Assembly: GCF_004022425.1 (NCBI RefSeq)
Contig: NZ_RBZY01000011.1
Span: 9,558-66,070 of the forward strand
Direction: 5' to 3'
Source: Microbacterium enclense
Lineage (GTDB): Bacteria; Actinomycetota; Actinomycetes; Actinomycetales; Microbacteriaceae
DNA length: 56,513 nucleotides
Positions 35,198-42,932 of this stretch are shown here, one piece after another (position 1 is the first letter of the stretch; every line of letters starts with the position of its first letter). The notes under the pieces were generated by a model that was not told the DNA's origin, ran no database searches, and was given only the letters and a program-made list of their open reading frames with translations. A program made the translations under genes and the position numbers.

Positions 35198-35649
35198 GCG
35201 GGCTGGAATCCCTGTACCAGGAGCTGATCCTCGACCACGCGAAGAACCGCCGCGGCTTCGGCCTGGCCGACCCCGGCGCGCACAGCGCCACCGTGCATCA
35301 GCGGAACCCCGTCTGCGGCGACGAGATCACGCTGCGGGTCGACGTGGACGGCGGCCGCGTGGCATCCGTCAGCTGGGAGGGCGCGGGCTGCTCCATCTCG
35401 CAGGCGTCCGCGTCGATGCTCGTCGCCCTCCTCGACGAGGACGGCGGAGACGACGGGATGCCGACCGCCGACGCCGAGACTCTCATCGCCAAGTTCCGCG
35501 AGGCTCTGCGCTCGCGCGGCCAGATCCCCCTCGACGAGGAGACGTTCGGCGACGCCGCCGCGCTCTCCGGCGTCTCGAAGTACACCGCGCGGGTGAAGTG
35601 CGCGATGCTCGCCTGGGTCGCGCTCGAGGAGGGCCTGCGCCAGGCCTGA
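35194..35649 (+). CDS. sufU: SufU, zinc-dependent sulfur acceptor
   Basis: A 151-residue protein of the IscU/SufU family. Cys41 and Asp43 in NPVCGDE, Cys66 in GCSISQAS and a third Cys in ARVKCAML form the metal/sulfur site. The 18-20-residue insertion between the second and third cysteine regions (DEDGGDDGMPTADAETLIA) is the SufU hallmark that separates it from IscU. It takes sulfur from SufS. The ATGA overlap with sufS supports the start. Confidence 0.95.
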   Translation: MSGLESLYQELILDHAKNRRGFGLADPGAHSATVHQRNPVCGDEITLRVDVDGGRVASVSWEGAGCSISQASASMLVALLDEDGGDDGMPTADAETLIAKFREALRSRGQIPLDEETFGDAAALSGVSKYTARVKCAMLAWVALEEGLRQA

Positions 35650-35664
35650 CCCCGCCGACGCGCG

Positions 35665-35749
35665 GTGCGCAACCTCGGCGATGCCCGCAATCTCAGTGGC
35701 ATCCACTGCCCATCCGCCTGATCCTGCGCGCATCGCTGAGCGAGCGCAC
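35665..35749. repeat. 85-bp inverted repeat (type E, copy 1)
   Basis: GTGCGCAACCTCGGCGATGC on the left faces GCATCGCTGAGCGAGCGCAC on the right, with four mismatches. The sequence just inside (GCAATCTCAG) resembles that of the copy at 41907-41992. It lies between sufU and the DUF1801 gene. Confidence 0.65.
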
Positions 35750-35795
35750 GCGCGCGGCGCTATCCTGCGGGCAGGCGAGCGAAGGGATGGATGCC

Positions 35796-36239
35796 ATGTC
35801 GGCGGGCGGAGCAGGATTCAGCGACGAAGAACGCGCGGCGATGACGCAGCGCGCCGAAGAACTGAAGGCCATGAAGGGTCTGAAGGGCGCGGCGAAGCTG
35901 GCGAAGGAGAACGAGGCCTGCCTCGAGGCGATCGAGAAGCTCGAGGGCACCGACCGGGCGATCGGCGAGCGCGTTCACGTCATCGTCATGGAGGAGGCTC
36001 CGCACCTCACACCGAAGACGTTCTACGGCTTCCCCGCGTACGCGAAGGACGGCAAGGTCGTGGTGTTCTACCAGCCGGCATCCAAGTTCAAGACCCGCTA
36101 CGGGACCGTGAGCTTCGATGAGACGGCGCAGCTCGACGACGGGCCCATGTGGCCGGTGTCGTTCGCGGTCCTCGAGGTCACTCCCGAGGTCGAGCAGAAG
36201 ATCCGCGAGCTCGTGCGGCGGGCGGCCCCGGCCGCCTGA
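35796..36239 (+). CDS. DUF1801-family protein
   Basis: A 147-residue soluble protein. A Lys/Glu/Ala-rich N-terminal helix (MKGLKGAAKLAKENEACLEAIEKL) precedes a DUF1801-like domain with PKTFYGFPAYAKDGKVVVFYQPASKFKTRYGTVSF. Related proteins are annotated as YdhG or iron chaperones but the role is not established. An in-frame ATG at 35787 is possible, but GAAGGG at 35781-35786 is better spaced for 35796. It stands alone between suf and formaldehyde dehydrogenase genes. Confidence 0.82.
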   Translation: MSAGGAGFSDEERAAMTQRAEELKAMKGLKGAAKLAKENEACLEAIEKLEGTDRAIGERVHVIVMEEAPHLTPKTFYGFPAYAKDGKVVVFYQPASKFKTRYGTVSFDETAQLDDGPMWPVSFAVLEVTPEVEQKIRELVRRAAPAA

Positions 36240-36283
36240 GACGACGGATGCGACGCCCGCTGCCCTGACCCGCCCGCCGCGGG

Positions 36284-36296
36284 GAGAACGCTTCTC
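36284..36296. promoter_or_regulatory. short palindrome upstream of fdhA
   Basis: GAGAACGCTTCTC, 5-bp half-sites with a CGC centre, in the 213-bp gap before the formaldehyde dehydrogenase gene. It may be an operator or part of a weak hairpin behind the DUF1801 gene; evidence is only symmetry. Confidence 0.3.
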
Positions 36297-36452
36297 AACT
36301 CTCGACACGCATTGACTCGACCAGAGCGCCGGGTTTGGGTGGGGGTATCCCCCACGGCGCCGTGGCACCGATCACGTCCGCCCGGCGGGACGGGTCTGCG
36401 GATCCTGCCAGCACGACACACCAGGTCGGGCGACCGGCCGGAGAGGACGAAG

Positions 36453-37670
36453 ATGTCTGGGAACAGAGCTGTTGCCTACAAAGAACCGGGGGTCGTCGAG
36501 GTCATCGAGACCGACTATCCGGAGTTCGAACTCAAAGACGGACCCGGGGTCAACCCCGCCAACGTCGGCCGCAAGGTCCCGCACGGGGCCATTCTGAGGA
36601 CCGTCGCGACCAACATCTGCGGATCCGACCAGCACATGGTCCGCGGCCGCACCACCGCTCCGGCCGGCCTGGTCCTCGGACACGAGATCACCGGAGAGGT
36701 CGTCGAAGTCGGCCCCGATGTCGAGTTCGTCAAGGTCGGCGACATCGTCTCGGTGCCGTTCAACATCGCCTGCGGACGTTGTCGCAACTGCAAGGAGGGG
36801 AAGACCGGCATCTGCCTGAACGTCAATCCCGATCGACCGGGTAGCGCCTACGGGTACGTCGACATGGGCGGCTGGGTCGGCGGACAGGCCGAGTACGTGC
36901 TCGTGCCGTACGCGGACTGGAACCTGTTGGTCTTCCCCGACCGCGAACAGGCCCTGGAGAAGATCCTCGACCTGACGATGCTGTCCGACATCTTCCCCAC
37001 CGGCTTCCACGGCGCGTACACCGCGGGCGTCCGGCCGGGATCGACGGTCTACATCGCGGGAGCCGGGCCCGTCGGCATCGCCGCAGCCGTGGGCGCGCAA
37101 CTGCTGGGCGCCGCGGCGGTCCTGGTGGGCGATCTCAACCCCGAGCGTCTCGCGCAGGTGCGCTCGCTCGGGTTCGAGAGCGTCGATGTGTCCCAGGGCG
37201 ATCCGCGCGACCAGATCGAGCAGATCCTGGGGACGCCCGAAGTGGATGCCGCCGTCGACGCGGTCGGCTTCGAGGCACGCGGCCACGGGTCGGACTCCGA
37301 GCGCGAGGCACCCGCGACGGTGCTGAACTCGCTGTTCGACGTGACCGCGGCGGGTGGCGCCGTCGGCATCCCGGGTCTGTACGTGACCGGCGACCCGGGC
37401 GGTGTCGACGAGGCCGCCAAGGTCGGCTCGCTGTCGCTGCGCCTGGGACTCGGCTGGGCCAAGTCGCTGTCGTTCACGACGGGACAGTGCCCCGTGATGA
37501 AGTACAACCGGCAGCTGATGATGGCGATCCTGCACGACAAGGTACAGATCGCCAAGGCCGTCAATGCCACGCCCATCGGCCTCGACGAGGCTCCGCAGGG
37601 CTACGCCGACTTCGACAGGGGCGCGCCTCGCAAGTACGTTCTCAACCCGAACGGCTACATCGCGGCATGA
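36453..37670 (+). CDS. fdhA: glutathione-independent formaldehyde dehydrogenase
   Basis: A 405-residue zinc-dependent, NAD-bound alcohol dehydrogenase family enzyme that oxidises formaldehyde to formate without thiol cofactor. From memory it tracks Pseudomonas putida FdhA closely: MSGNRAVAYKEPGVVEV, TNICGSDQHMVRGRTTA with catalytic-zinc Cys, GHEITGEVVEVG, structural-zinc cysteines in CGRCRNCKEGKTGIC, AYGYVDMGGWVGGQAEYV, and the NAD motif GAGPVG. The ATG at 36453 matches the family start and has GAGAGGA upstream. It may feed the formate dehydrogenase-like protein at 53-55 kb, but is not in one operon with it. Confidence 0.93.
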   Translation: MSGNRAVAYKEPGVVEVIETDYPEFELKDGPGVNPANVGRKVPHGAILRTVATNICGSDQHMVRGRTTAPAGLVLGHEITGEVVEVGPDVEFVKVGDIVSVPFNIACGRCRNCKEGKTGICLNVNPDRPGSAYGYVDMGGWVGGQAEYVLVPYADWNLLVFPDREQALEKILDLTMLSDIFPTGFHGAYTAGVRPGSTVYIAGAGPVGIAAAVGAQLLGAAAVLVGDLNPERLAQVRSLGFESVDVSQGDPRDQIEQILGTPEVDAAVDAVGFEARGHGSDSEREAPATVLNSLFDVTAAGGAVGIPGLYVTGDPGGVDEAAKVGSLSLRLGLGWAKSLSFTTGQCPVMKYNRQLMMAILHDKVQIAKAVNATPIGLDEAPQGYADFDRGAPRKYVLNPNGYIAA

Positions 37671-37676
37671 GCCTCG

Positions 37677-37710
37677 GAGGCGCGGGCCGGTGTTTCCCGG
37701 TCCGCGCCTC
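37677..37710. terminator. bidirectional terminator hairpin
   Basis: GAGGCGCGGGCCGG and CCGGTCCGCGCCTC pair with a single mismatch around a 6-base loop. It sits in the 54-bp space between the convergent fdhA and AHSA1-protein genes, where a shared terminator is expected. Confidence 0.75.
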
Positions 37711-37724
37711 ACCGGCGCGTGGCA

Positions 37725-38702
37725 TCAGCGGACGAGCGTGCCCTCCATGCGGGCGTAGCTGGCCTCCATGCCGTCGATCATGCCCGTGGCGAGAACCATG
37801 TCGCGGGTCTCGGCGTCCGGATACTCGATGAGAAGCGTCAACAGCGTGACGCCGTCCTCCTCGTAGAGCGACAGGTCGTTCGTGGTGGACGGCAGATCGG
37901 TCCCGGTCATGCGCTCGGTCTGCACGATGCGGCGCGGCGCGTCGATGAGGAGCACCTCGCCGTCGAAGCCGAACGCCTCGCCCTCGGTTCCAGGTTCGGG
38001 CGCCCATGCGGTGCGGTAGGTCGCGCCGACGGTGTCACCGATCTCGCACTCGGTCATCTGCCAGCCGTCGGGCCCGAGCAGCCACTTCCGCATCAGGTCG
38101 GGGTCGGTGTGCGCGCGCCACACGAGGTCGAGCGGGCCGTCGATGAGGCGCGTGATGCGCACGTGCTGGTCGTCGAGCAGCTCCAGCTGCGTGCCCTTGC
38201 CCTGGGCGTACGAACGCAGGTCCTGCAGCACGGCATCGAGCTGGTTCATCGCGAGGCGCGACCCCTCGATGGCACCCATCGCGACGACCTGGTCGAGCGC
38301 CTCGGCCGAATCGAAGAAGGTCGTGTTCGTCAGGCGCGAGCCCTCGGGCGTCGAGTCGAAGGAGAACTCCATGCGCATGGACGGCATGCCGTCGATCGGT
38401 TCGCTGTTCTCGTCGGCGAACGCGTCGATGACCTCGAACCCGCGCGGCGGGTCGATCGAGACGAACTGCCAGGCCCCTCCGTAGCGCTCACCCTGCGGCG
38501 AGGTCATGTGGTACTTGGCCCACCCGCCGGGCGTGAAGTCGAACACGTCGAAGGTGGCGGGGTACCCGGGAGGGCCCCAGAACCGCTCGAGCTGGCGCGG
38601 ATCGGTGAACACCGCCCACAGCCGCTCGGGCGGCACCGGGAAGTCGGCGACGAGCGTCATGGTGAGCGATTCGACATCGCTGTCGATGGAGATGACGGGC
38701 AT
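37725..38702 (-). CDS. tandem AHSA1/START-domain protein
   Basis: A 325-residue protein built from two SRPBCC domains. The first (about 10-165) has the pattern FPVPPERLWAVFTDPRQLERFWGPPGY; the second (about 175-320) has RLIDGPLDLVWRAHTDPDLMRKWLLGPDGW. Each would form a hydrophobic cavity for a lipid or other small ligand. Single-domain forms are far more common than this fusion. It lies 18 bases downstream of an ArsR-type regulator gene, a frequent pairing in Actinobacteria, and both are probably co-transcribed. Ligand unknown. Confidence 0.9.
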   Translation of the reverse strand: MPVISIDSDVESLTMTLVADFPVPPERLWAVFTDPRQLERFWGPPGYPATFDVFDFTPGGWAKYHMTSPQGERYGGAWQFVSIDPPRGFEVIDAFADENSEPIDGMPSMRMEFSFDSTPEGSRLTNTTFFDSAEALDQVVAMGAIEGSRLAMNQLDAVLQDLRSYAQGKGTQLELLDDQHVRITRLIDGPLDLVWRAHTDPDLMRKWLLGPDGWQMTECEIGDTVGATYRTAWAPEPGTEGEAFGFDGEVLLIDAPRRIVQTERMTGTDLPSTTNDLSLYEEDGVTLLTLLIEYPDAETRDMVLATGMIDGMEASYARMEGTLVR

Positions 38703-38720
38703 GAGGGACTCCTTCGTCTT

Positions 38721-39116
38721 TCAGGTCTCGGTCGTGGGTGTGGTCGAGGAATGGATGCCGGATGCCATGGCATCCACGACTTCGTCTTCGGCGAGGAGCG
38801 CGTCGAGGCGGTCGATGCGTCCGCGCCAGAGGTCTTCGTACGAGCGGAGGAGGCGCTGCACCCGCGCGATGGCCTCGGGCTCGGCGTGCACGAGACGCTC
38901 CCTCCCCTCGGCGCGCTTGCGGACGAGTCCGGCCTCGACGAGCACGCCGATGTGCTTCGAGACCGCCGCGAACGACATCGCGTATCCCGCCGCGAGCGCC
39001 GACACCGACTGCTCGGCGACGAGCGTGCGCCGCACGATGTCACGCCGCGTCGCATCGGCGAGCGCGTGGAACACGCGGTCGATGTCGACGTCGGTGGGGG
39101 CGGAATGTTTAACCAT
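38721..39116 (-). CDS. ArsR-family transcriptional regulator
   Basis: A 131-residue winged-helix regulator: [44 protein letters not shown] holds the HTH near 30-60. The metal-binding cysteines of classical ArsR/SmtB are absent, so it probably responds to something else or acts as part of a regulator-AHSA1 pair. Its ATG lies inside the palindrome AACCATTTGGTT, suggesting autorepression. It is the first gene of the two-gene minus-strand unit. Confidence 0.92.
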   Translation of the reverse strand: MVKHSAPTDVDIDRVFHALADATRRDIVRRTLVAEQSVSALAAGYAMSFAAVSKHIGVLVEAGLVRKRAEGRERLVHAEPEAIARVQRLLRSYEDLWRGRIDRLDALLAEDEVVDAMASGIHSSTTPTTET

Positions 39117-39122
39117 TTGGTT
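39111..39122. promoter_or_regulatory. operator overlapping the ArsR start codon
   Basis: AACCATTTGGTT is a perfect 12-bp palindrome that includes the start codon of the ArsR gene. AACCA/TGGTT boxes are typical of ArsR-AHSA1 regulator sites of the CAATC/AACCA type. Binding would block transcription start or elongation. Confidence 0.55.
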
Positions 39123-39133
39123 TTACGTTAGCG

Positions 39134-39571
39134 CCAGGGCGCCCCGGGCGCAAGGAGAACGGTGTCGGGAACGCGTTCTCGTTGCAAGTGGTGCTGTTCG
39201 ATGACTCGGCGGAAGGTCGGCGCGGTGTCGACATCGGTCCGGAGCGTCGGGACATCGGAATGGTGTTCCAGGACTATGCACTCTGGCTTCACATGGACGT
39301 ATTCCGAAACGTCGCCTTCGGCTTGCAGGGGATAGGTCAATCGCGCGCGGAGATCGCGGCGGGGGTCGAGTCGGCGCTTCGGCGTGTGAGGCTGTGGGAG
39401 CACAGGGACAAGCGAATCTCACAACTGAGCGGTGGGCAGCAGCAGCGCGTCGCGCTCGCCCGTGCGCTGGCTCCCCGCCCGAGCGTGATGCTTTTCGATG
39501 AACCGCTCAGCAATCTCGACACGCGGCTCCGCGACGCAGACCTGCGCCCGGCGGGAGCCCGGAAAGTGTAA
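39134..39571 (+). pseudogene. remnant of an ABC transporter ATPase (PotA/FbpC type)
   Basis: The frame from about 39134 gives a middle piece of an importer ATPase: [18 protein letters not shown] (Q-loop region), then [36 protein letters not shown] (signature, Walker B, D-loop). The N-terminal part with Walker A is missing and the protein runs out directly after the D-loop into unrelated sequence, so the switch region and C-terminal domain are gone. No ATG start is present; the first usable codon is TTG at 39182. It begins just past the ArsR operator and marks the left edge of a probable island. It cannot be active. Confidence 0.75.
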
Positions 39572-39611
39572 CGCCAATGACGACCAGGATCGCTCAGATC
39601 ATGTCCCAGAA

Positions 39612-39647
39612 CATGACACCTGGTGCAGTCTCGCCGCGTTCCCGACA
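39612..39647 (+). repeat. 36-bp direct repeat, left copy
   Basis: Starts CATGACACCTGGTG and ends GTTCCCGACA. It matches 41812-41847 at 28 of 36 positions in the same orientation, exactly 2,200 bases apart. The two flank the epoxide hydrolase and TetR genes. Confidence 0.6.
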
Positions 39648-39796
39648 GCTCTCGTGATGCCGCTATCGCTGGCGGCCTCTCCTATCCGTCGGGAACGCGA
39701 TCGGGTCAGCCCATCGCGGGACGCCTGGCCCATAAGTGCTCAAGAGGCTGGCGAAACTGCCTCATCATCATCGCGCGCGATACGCCGCGGGTGCGA

Positions 39797-40957
39797 TCAG
39801 CGAGCGACCTCGCGTGCGAAAGCGCGGAGATCGGCGAGGAGGGCCTCGGGCTGCTCGAGCGCGGCGAAATGGCCGCCCTCGTCGGAATCGGTCCACCGCA
39901 CGATCGTGTTCGCGGGCTCGCTGAACCGGCGGATTGAGATGTCTTCGGCGAAGGCGATCACGGCAGTCGGCACTCCGGAGTTCGCGAACGACTTGGGATC
40001 GGCGAAAAGCGAGCCGTACTCGGCGTATACATTGTTCGCCGCCGACGTGCCCGTCCGCGTGAACCAGTACAGGAGCACATCGGCGAGGTGTCGTTCGCGG
40101 TAGCGCGGGTCGTCGAAAACGTCCGGCGAATGCGTCCACTCGTGGATCTTGTCGAGCATCCAGGTCAGAAGCGCCGCCGGGGAATCATCGAGGCCGTACC
40201 CGACCGTCTGAGGTCGGGTCGCCTGAATGACGTTGTAGCCGTTCCCCTCTGACATGAAGCGGCCGATCGAGGCCAGTCGTGCCCTCTCCAGATCCGTGAG
40301 CGCCGCTGCGTCTTCGTCGCTCACCTCGCCCATCGGCATGAAACCGATCGTCGCTGCGTTCACGTGCACGCCGATCACGGATTCGGCGTCGACGCGGCCG
40401 ACGTGAGGACCGATGATGGCGCCGTGATCGCCGCCCTGCACGAGGTAGCGGTCGTAGCCGAGCTCGGCCATGAGAGTGGCGTACGCGCGCGCCGTGCGAT
40501 CGACGCCCCAGCCCGGTTCATCCGTCGGTCCCGAGAGTCCAACGCCGGGATGCGAGGGCGCGATCACGTGGAATGCCGGCTCGTCGCCTGACTCGGGTGC
40601 CGTCAGGCCGGGGAGCAGATCGAGGTATTCGACCGGCGTCCCCGGCCAGCCGTGAAGAGCGAGGAGCGGGATGGCGTCGGACCGGTCGGAGCGGGCGTGG
40701 ATGAAATGGATGCGGGCGCCGTCGATGGTCGACACGAACTGCGGCGCCGCGTTGAACTCCTCCTGGAATGCGCTCCAGTCGAAGTCGCGGAGGGCAGCCG
40801 CCCACGCCTGAGCCGCGGCCACGGTGGGCCCTTTGGACCAGTCTTCACCGCCAGGCAGCTGCACGGGCCAGCGAGTGCGGTCGATCCGGTCCTGCAGGTC
40901 GCGAACATCTTCCGCAGAGATGTCGATCCGATAGTCCTCAATGCTGAGATTGGCCAT
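39797..40957 (-). CDS. epoxide hydrolase (EHN type)
   Basis: A 386-residue alpha/beta hydrolase with the N-terminal epoxide hydrolase domain (IEDYRIDISAEDVRDLQDRIDRTRWP; DWSKGP). The oxyanion HGWPGTPVEYLDL is near residue 107, and the nucleophile Asp in YLVQGGDHGA is near 177. The catalytic His should be in the last 30 residues (DEGGHFAALEQPE). Members open epoxides of xenobiotics or hormones; substrate is unknown. It is divergent from a TetR gene only 40 bases away, so repression by it and induction by a substrate is likely. It lacks the window's common heptamer and sits between direct repeats, consistent with acquisition. Confidence 0.9.
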   Translation of the reverse strand: MANLSIEDYRIDISAEDVRDLQDRIDRTRWPVQLPGGEDWSKGPTVAAAQAWAAALRDFDWSAFQEEFNAAPQFVSTIDGARIHFIHARSDRSDAIPLLALHGWPGTPVEYLDLLPGLTAPESGDEPAFHVIAPSHPGVGLSGPTDEPGWGVDRTARAYATLMAELGYDRYLVQGGDHGAIIGPHVGRVDAESVIGVHVNAATIGFMPMGEVSDEDAAALTDLERARLASIGRFMSEGNGYNVIQATRPQTVGYGLDDSPAALLTWMLDKIHEWTHSPDVFDDPRYRERHLADVLLYWFTRTGTSAANNVYAEYGSLFADPKSFANSGVPTAVIAFAEDISIRRFSEPANTIVRWTDSDEGGHFAALEQPEALLADLRAFAREVAR

Positions 40958-40970
40958 GCGATCCTTTCGG

Positions 40971-40991
40971 AATGCTCCGTTCCATTAGCAT
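40971..40991. promoter_or_regulatory. candidate TetR operator
   Basis: ATGCT (40972) and AGCAT (40987) half-sites lie 10 bases apart, with a nested GGAA/TTCC pair, in the 40-bp gap between the divergent epoxide hydrolase and TetR genes. The gap is so short that any regulator bound here would act on both. Confidence 0.45.
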
Positions 40992-40997
40992 CAAGCT

Positions 40998-41630
40998 ATG
41001 GGCAGTCAGGTAAGCGACGCAAGACCGAGTTCCCGCGAGCGCCGGCCACACGCGGTGCAGGCCGACGCCCGCATCCTCGCCGCAATCCGCGAGCGGCTCA
41101 TCACCGACCGGCACAGCTCGATGGCTCAGCTGGCGGATGCGGCCGGCGTCGGCATGTCGGCGATCTACAGTCGCTTCGGCAGCCGCGACCAGCTGCTCCG
41201 ACGCTTGTCCGACGAGGGTGCATCAATGTGGGAGACGGCACTCGACCGCGCTCACGAATCGCTCGACGACGGCGACGACGCCTGGTCCGTGCTTGAAACG
41301 TTCGTCCGGACAGCAAGCGCCGCCGACGTCCTCGCCCTCGGCTCGCTGGACTCGACGCCAGAAGACGGCCAGCAGCGCATGGCCGAGCTCAACCGGCGGG
41401 GCGACGAGCTCGTGGGACGGTTGCACGCGCGCGGTGTACTGCGCGAGGGCGTGACCTCGGGCGACATCGGCAAGATCCTCGAGGCCGCCGGATCGGTCCG
41501 CGGTGACGGCCCCCGACGCACCCGAACAGTGAAGACACGGGTGCTGAACATTGCAATCGATGGGCTACGCGCCGACTTCGCTCCACTCGTCGGAGATGCG
41601 CCGGGTCCCCGCGACTTCGCCCCCCACTGA
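40998..41630 (+). CDS. TetR-family transcriptional regulator
   Basis: A 210-residue regulator. The HTH is in RLITDRHSSMAQLADAAGVGMSAIYSRFGSRDQLLRRL (about 32-70); the rest is a ligand-binding helical domain without assignable specificity. The N-terminus is rich in Arg and polar residues. It is divergent from the epoxide hydrolase gene and probably represses both. The C-terminus (PLVGDAPGPRDFAPH) is Pro-rich. It shares the atypical composition of the island. Confidence 0.88.
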   Translation: MGSQVSDARPSSRERRPHAVQADARILAAIRERLITDRHSSMAQLADAAGVGMSAIYSRFGSRDQLLRRLSDEGASMWETALDRAHESLDDGDDAWSVLETFVRTASAADVLALGSLDSTPEDGQQRMAELNRRGDELVGRLHARGVLREGVTSGDIGKILEAAGSVRGDGPRRTRTVKTRVLNIAIDGLRADFAPLVGDAPGPRDFAPH

Positions 41631-41811
41631 CCTCCTCGGACCGCGTTCCCGACGCCTGCGTTTTCAGATCGACCGAGCGCGACGACTCTTGGGTTTGCCA
41701 GCTGGCGGATGCGCCACTGCCCGTGAAGGAGTGAGCGATTGTGGCGGTCCTGACTGGCTAGGAAAGTGTCACGACAAAGTCGCCTCGAATCAGCCGGACC
41801 AGGCCTCTGAG

Positions 41812-41847
41812 CGTGACACTTGGTGTCATCCCACCGAGTTCCCGACA
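41812..41847 (+). repeat. 36-bp direct repeat, right copy
   Basis: Starts CGTGACACTTGGTG and ends GTTCCCGACA. See the left copy at 39612. An inverted partner AGTGTCACG lies about 45 bases upstream, so the pair could be an IS end. Confidence 0.6.
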
Positions 41848-41906
41848 AACGGGGATCCGTGTGCCTCTGGGAAACGGCATCGGGCGATCCCGCGCTGGCT
41901 CGGGCC

Positions 41907-41992
41907 GCGCGCAACGTCAGCGATCTGCACAACTTCAGCCCACAGGCCCCGGATGCCGCTGAGGTTGCGCGAATCGCTGAAGTTATGCGCGC
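41907..41992. repeat. 86-bp inverted repeat (type E, copy 2)
   Basis: Core arms CAGCGATCTGCACAACTTCAGC region (41918-41939) and its counterpart (41958-41979) match at 18 of 22 positions, with GCGCGC at both outer ends. The centre contains the only GGATGCC between 39.13 and 42.88 kb. Confidence 0.7.
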
Positions 41993-42132
41993 GCGCCCGA
42001 CCCGCGTTGTTGCACCCCGCCCAATATCCATTCACGCGCATCTATCCCCTCCGGCGGGCGTAGGCTCGAAGGACAGGTCGGACCGCCCGAGAAGATCTCC
42101 CGGCGCCGCGCCCGGCCGGGAAGAGGCCACCC

Positions 42133-42885
42133 ATGGCTCAGTACGACGTAGCGAACCGCTCGGCGATCGTGACGGGAGCGGGCAGCGGAATCGGACGCTC
42201 GACCGCTCTGCTCCTGGCCCAGAACGGCGCCGCCGTTGTCGTGAACGACCTCAACGCCGACAATGCGCACAAGGTCGTCGAGGAGATCCGCGCGGCCGGC
42301 GGCACGGCGGAGGCGTCGGTCGGCGACGCCACCGACAGCGCCTGGATCGCGTCGTCGGTCGAACTCGCCAACTCGCTCGCGCCGCTGCGCATCGGCGTGA
42401 ACAACGCCGGTATCGGCGGCGACGCGGCCCCCACCGCGGAGTACGCCGACGAGGCCTGGGACAAGGTCATCGCGATCAACCTCAACGCGGTGTTCCGCAA
42501 CATGAAGGCCCAGATCCCCTCGATCCTCGCCAACGGCGGCGGCTCGGTCGTCAACATCGCGTCGATCCTCGGCAGCGTCGGCTTCGCGACGTCGCCCGCG
42601 TACGTCGCCGCGAAGCACGCGGTCGTCGGCATGACCAAGACCGCCGCGCTGGAGTACTCGGCGCACGGCGTCCGCGTGAACTCCGTCGGCCCCGGCTTCA
42701 TCGATACGCCGCTGCTGGACGCCGTCGGCGACGACGTCAAGGAGTTCCTGGTGGGCAAGCACCCGATCGGCCGCCTCGGCAAGCCCGACGAGGTCGCGCA
42801 CCTCATCGCGTTCCTCGCCAGCGACGCCGCGAGCTTCGTCACCGGCAGCTACCACCTGGTCGACGGCGGCTACACCGCCCTCTGA
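42133..42885 (+). CDS. SDR-family oxidoreductase
   Basis: A 250-residue classical short-chain dehydrogenase. The cofactor motif GAGSGIG is near residue 16, NNAGIGG near 88, the catalytic Ser in NIASILGS near 140, and Tyr-x-x-x-Lys in [10 protein letters not shown] at about 157-161. The Asp-containing loop NDLNAD after the second strand favours NAD(H). The C-terminus [17 protein letters not shown] is typical. Substrate (a sugar, steroid or alcohol) cannot be told. It lacks the common heptamer and may belong to the acquired stretch. It stands alone, convergent with the DUF429 gene. Confidence 0.9.
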   Translation: MAQYDVANRSAIVTGAGSGIGRSTALLLAQNGAAVVVNDLNADNAHKVVEEIRAAGGTAEASVGDATDSAWIASSVELANSLAPLRIGVNNAGIGGDAAPTAEYADEAWDKVIAINLNAVFRNMKAQIPSILANGGGSVVNIASILGSVGFATSPAYVAAKHAVVGMTKTAALEYSAHGVRVNSVGPGFIDTPLLDAVGDDVKEFLVGKHPIGRLGKPDEVAHLIAFLASDAASFVTGSYHLVDGGYTAL

Positions 42886-42896
42886 TTCCGGATGCC

Positions 42897-42932
42897 GCGC
42901 GGCCCGGCCCTCTCGAGGGTTCAGGGCCGCGC
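42897..42932. terminator. hairpin between SDR and DUF429 genes
   Basis: GCGCGGCCC (42897-42905) pairs with GGGCCGCGC (42924-42932), with a further CTCTCGAG-rich loop. It overlaps the last codons of the DUF429 gene and lies 12 bases after the SDR stop, as expected for a shared terminator of convergent genes. Confidence 0.6.

Larger units (their letters stand above)
41631..42132. other. 502-bp intergenic region with repeats
   Basis: No gene is supported here. It contains CCGCGTTCCCGAC (shared with the 39612-39647 repeat), an AGTGTCACGACA/GCGTGACACTTGG inverted pair at 41765-41824 that resembles the end of an insertion sequence, the right direct repeat, and the type E inverted repeat. It looks like a scar of past insertion followed by the leader of the SDR gene. 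Confidence 0.55.

Noticed and set aside
39572..39796. A transposase gene in the island
   Set aside because: No open frame here or in 41631-42132 shows a DDE or other transposase pattern; only end-like repeats are seen.
39797..41630. Epoxide hydrolase plus TetR as a new defence system
   Set aside because: Both proteins fit a common substrate-induced catabolic or detoxification pair; nothing points to phage or plasmid defence.
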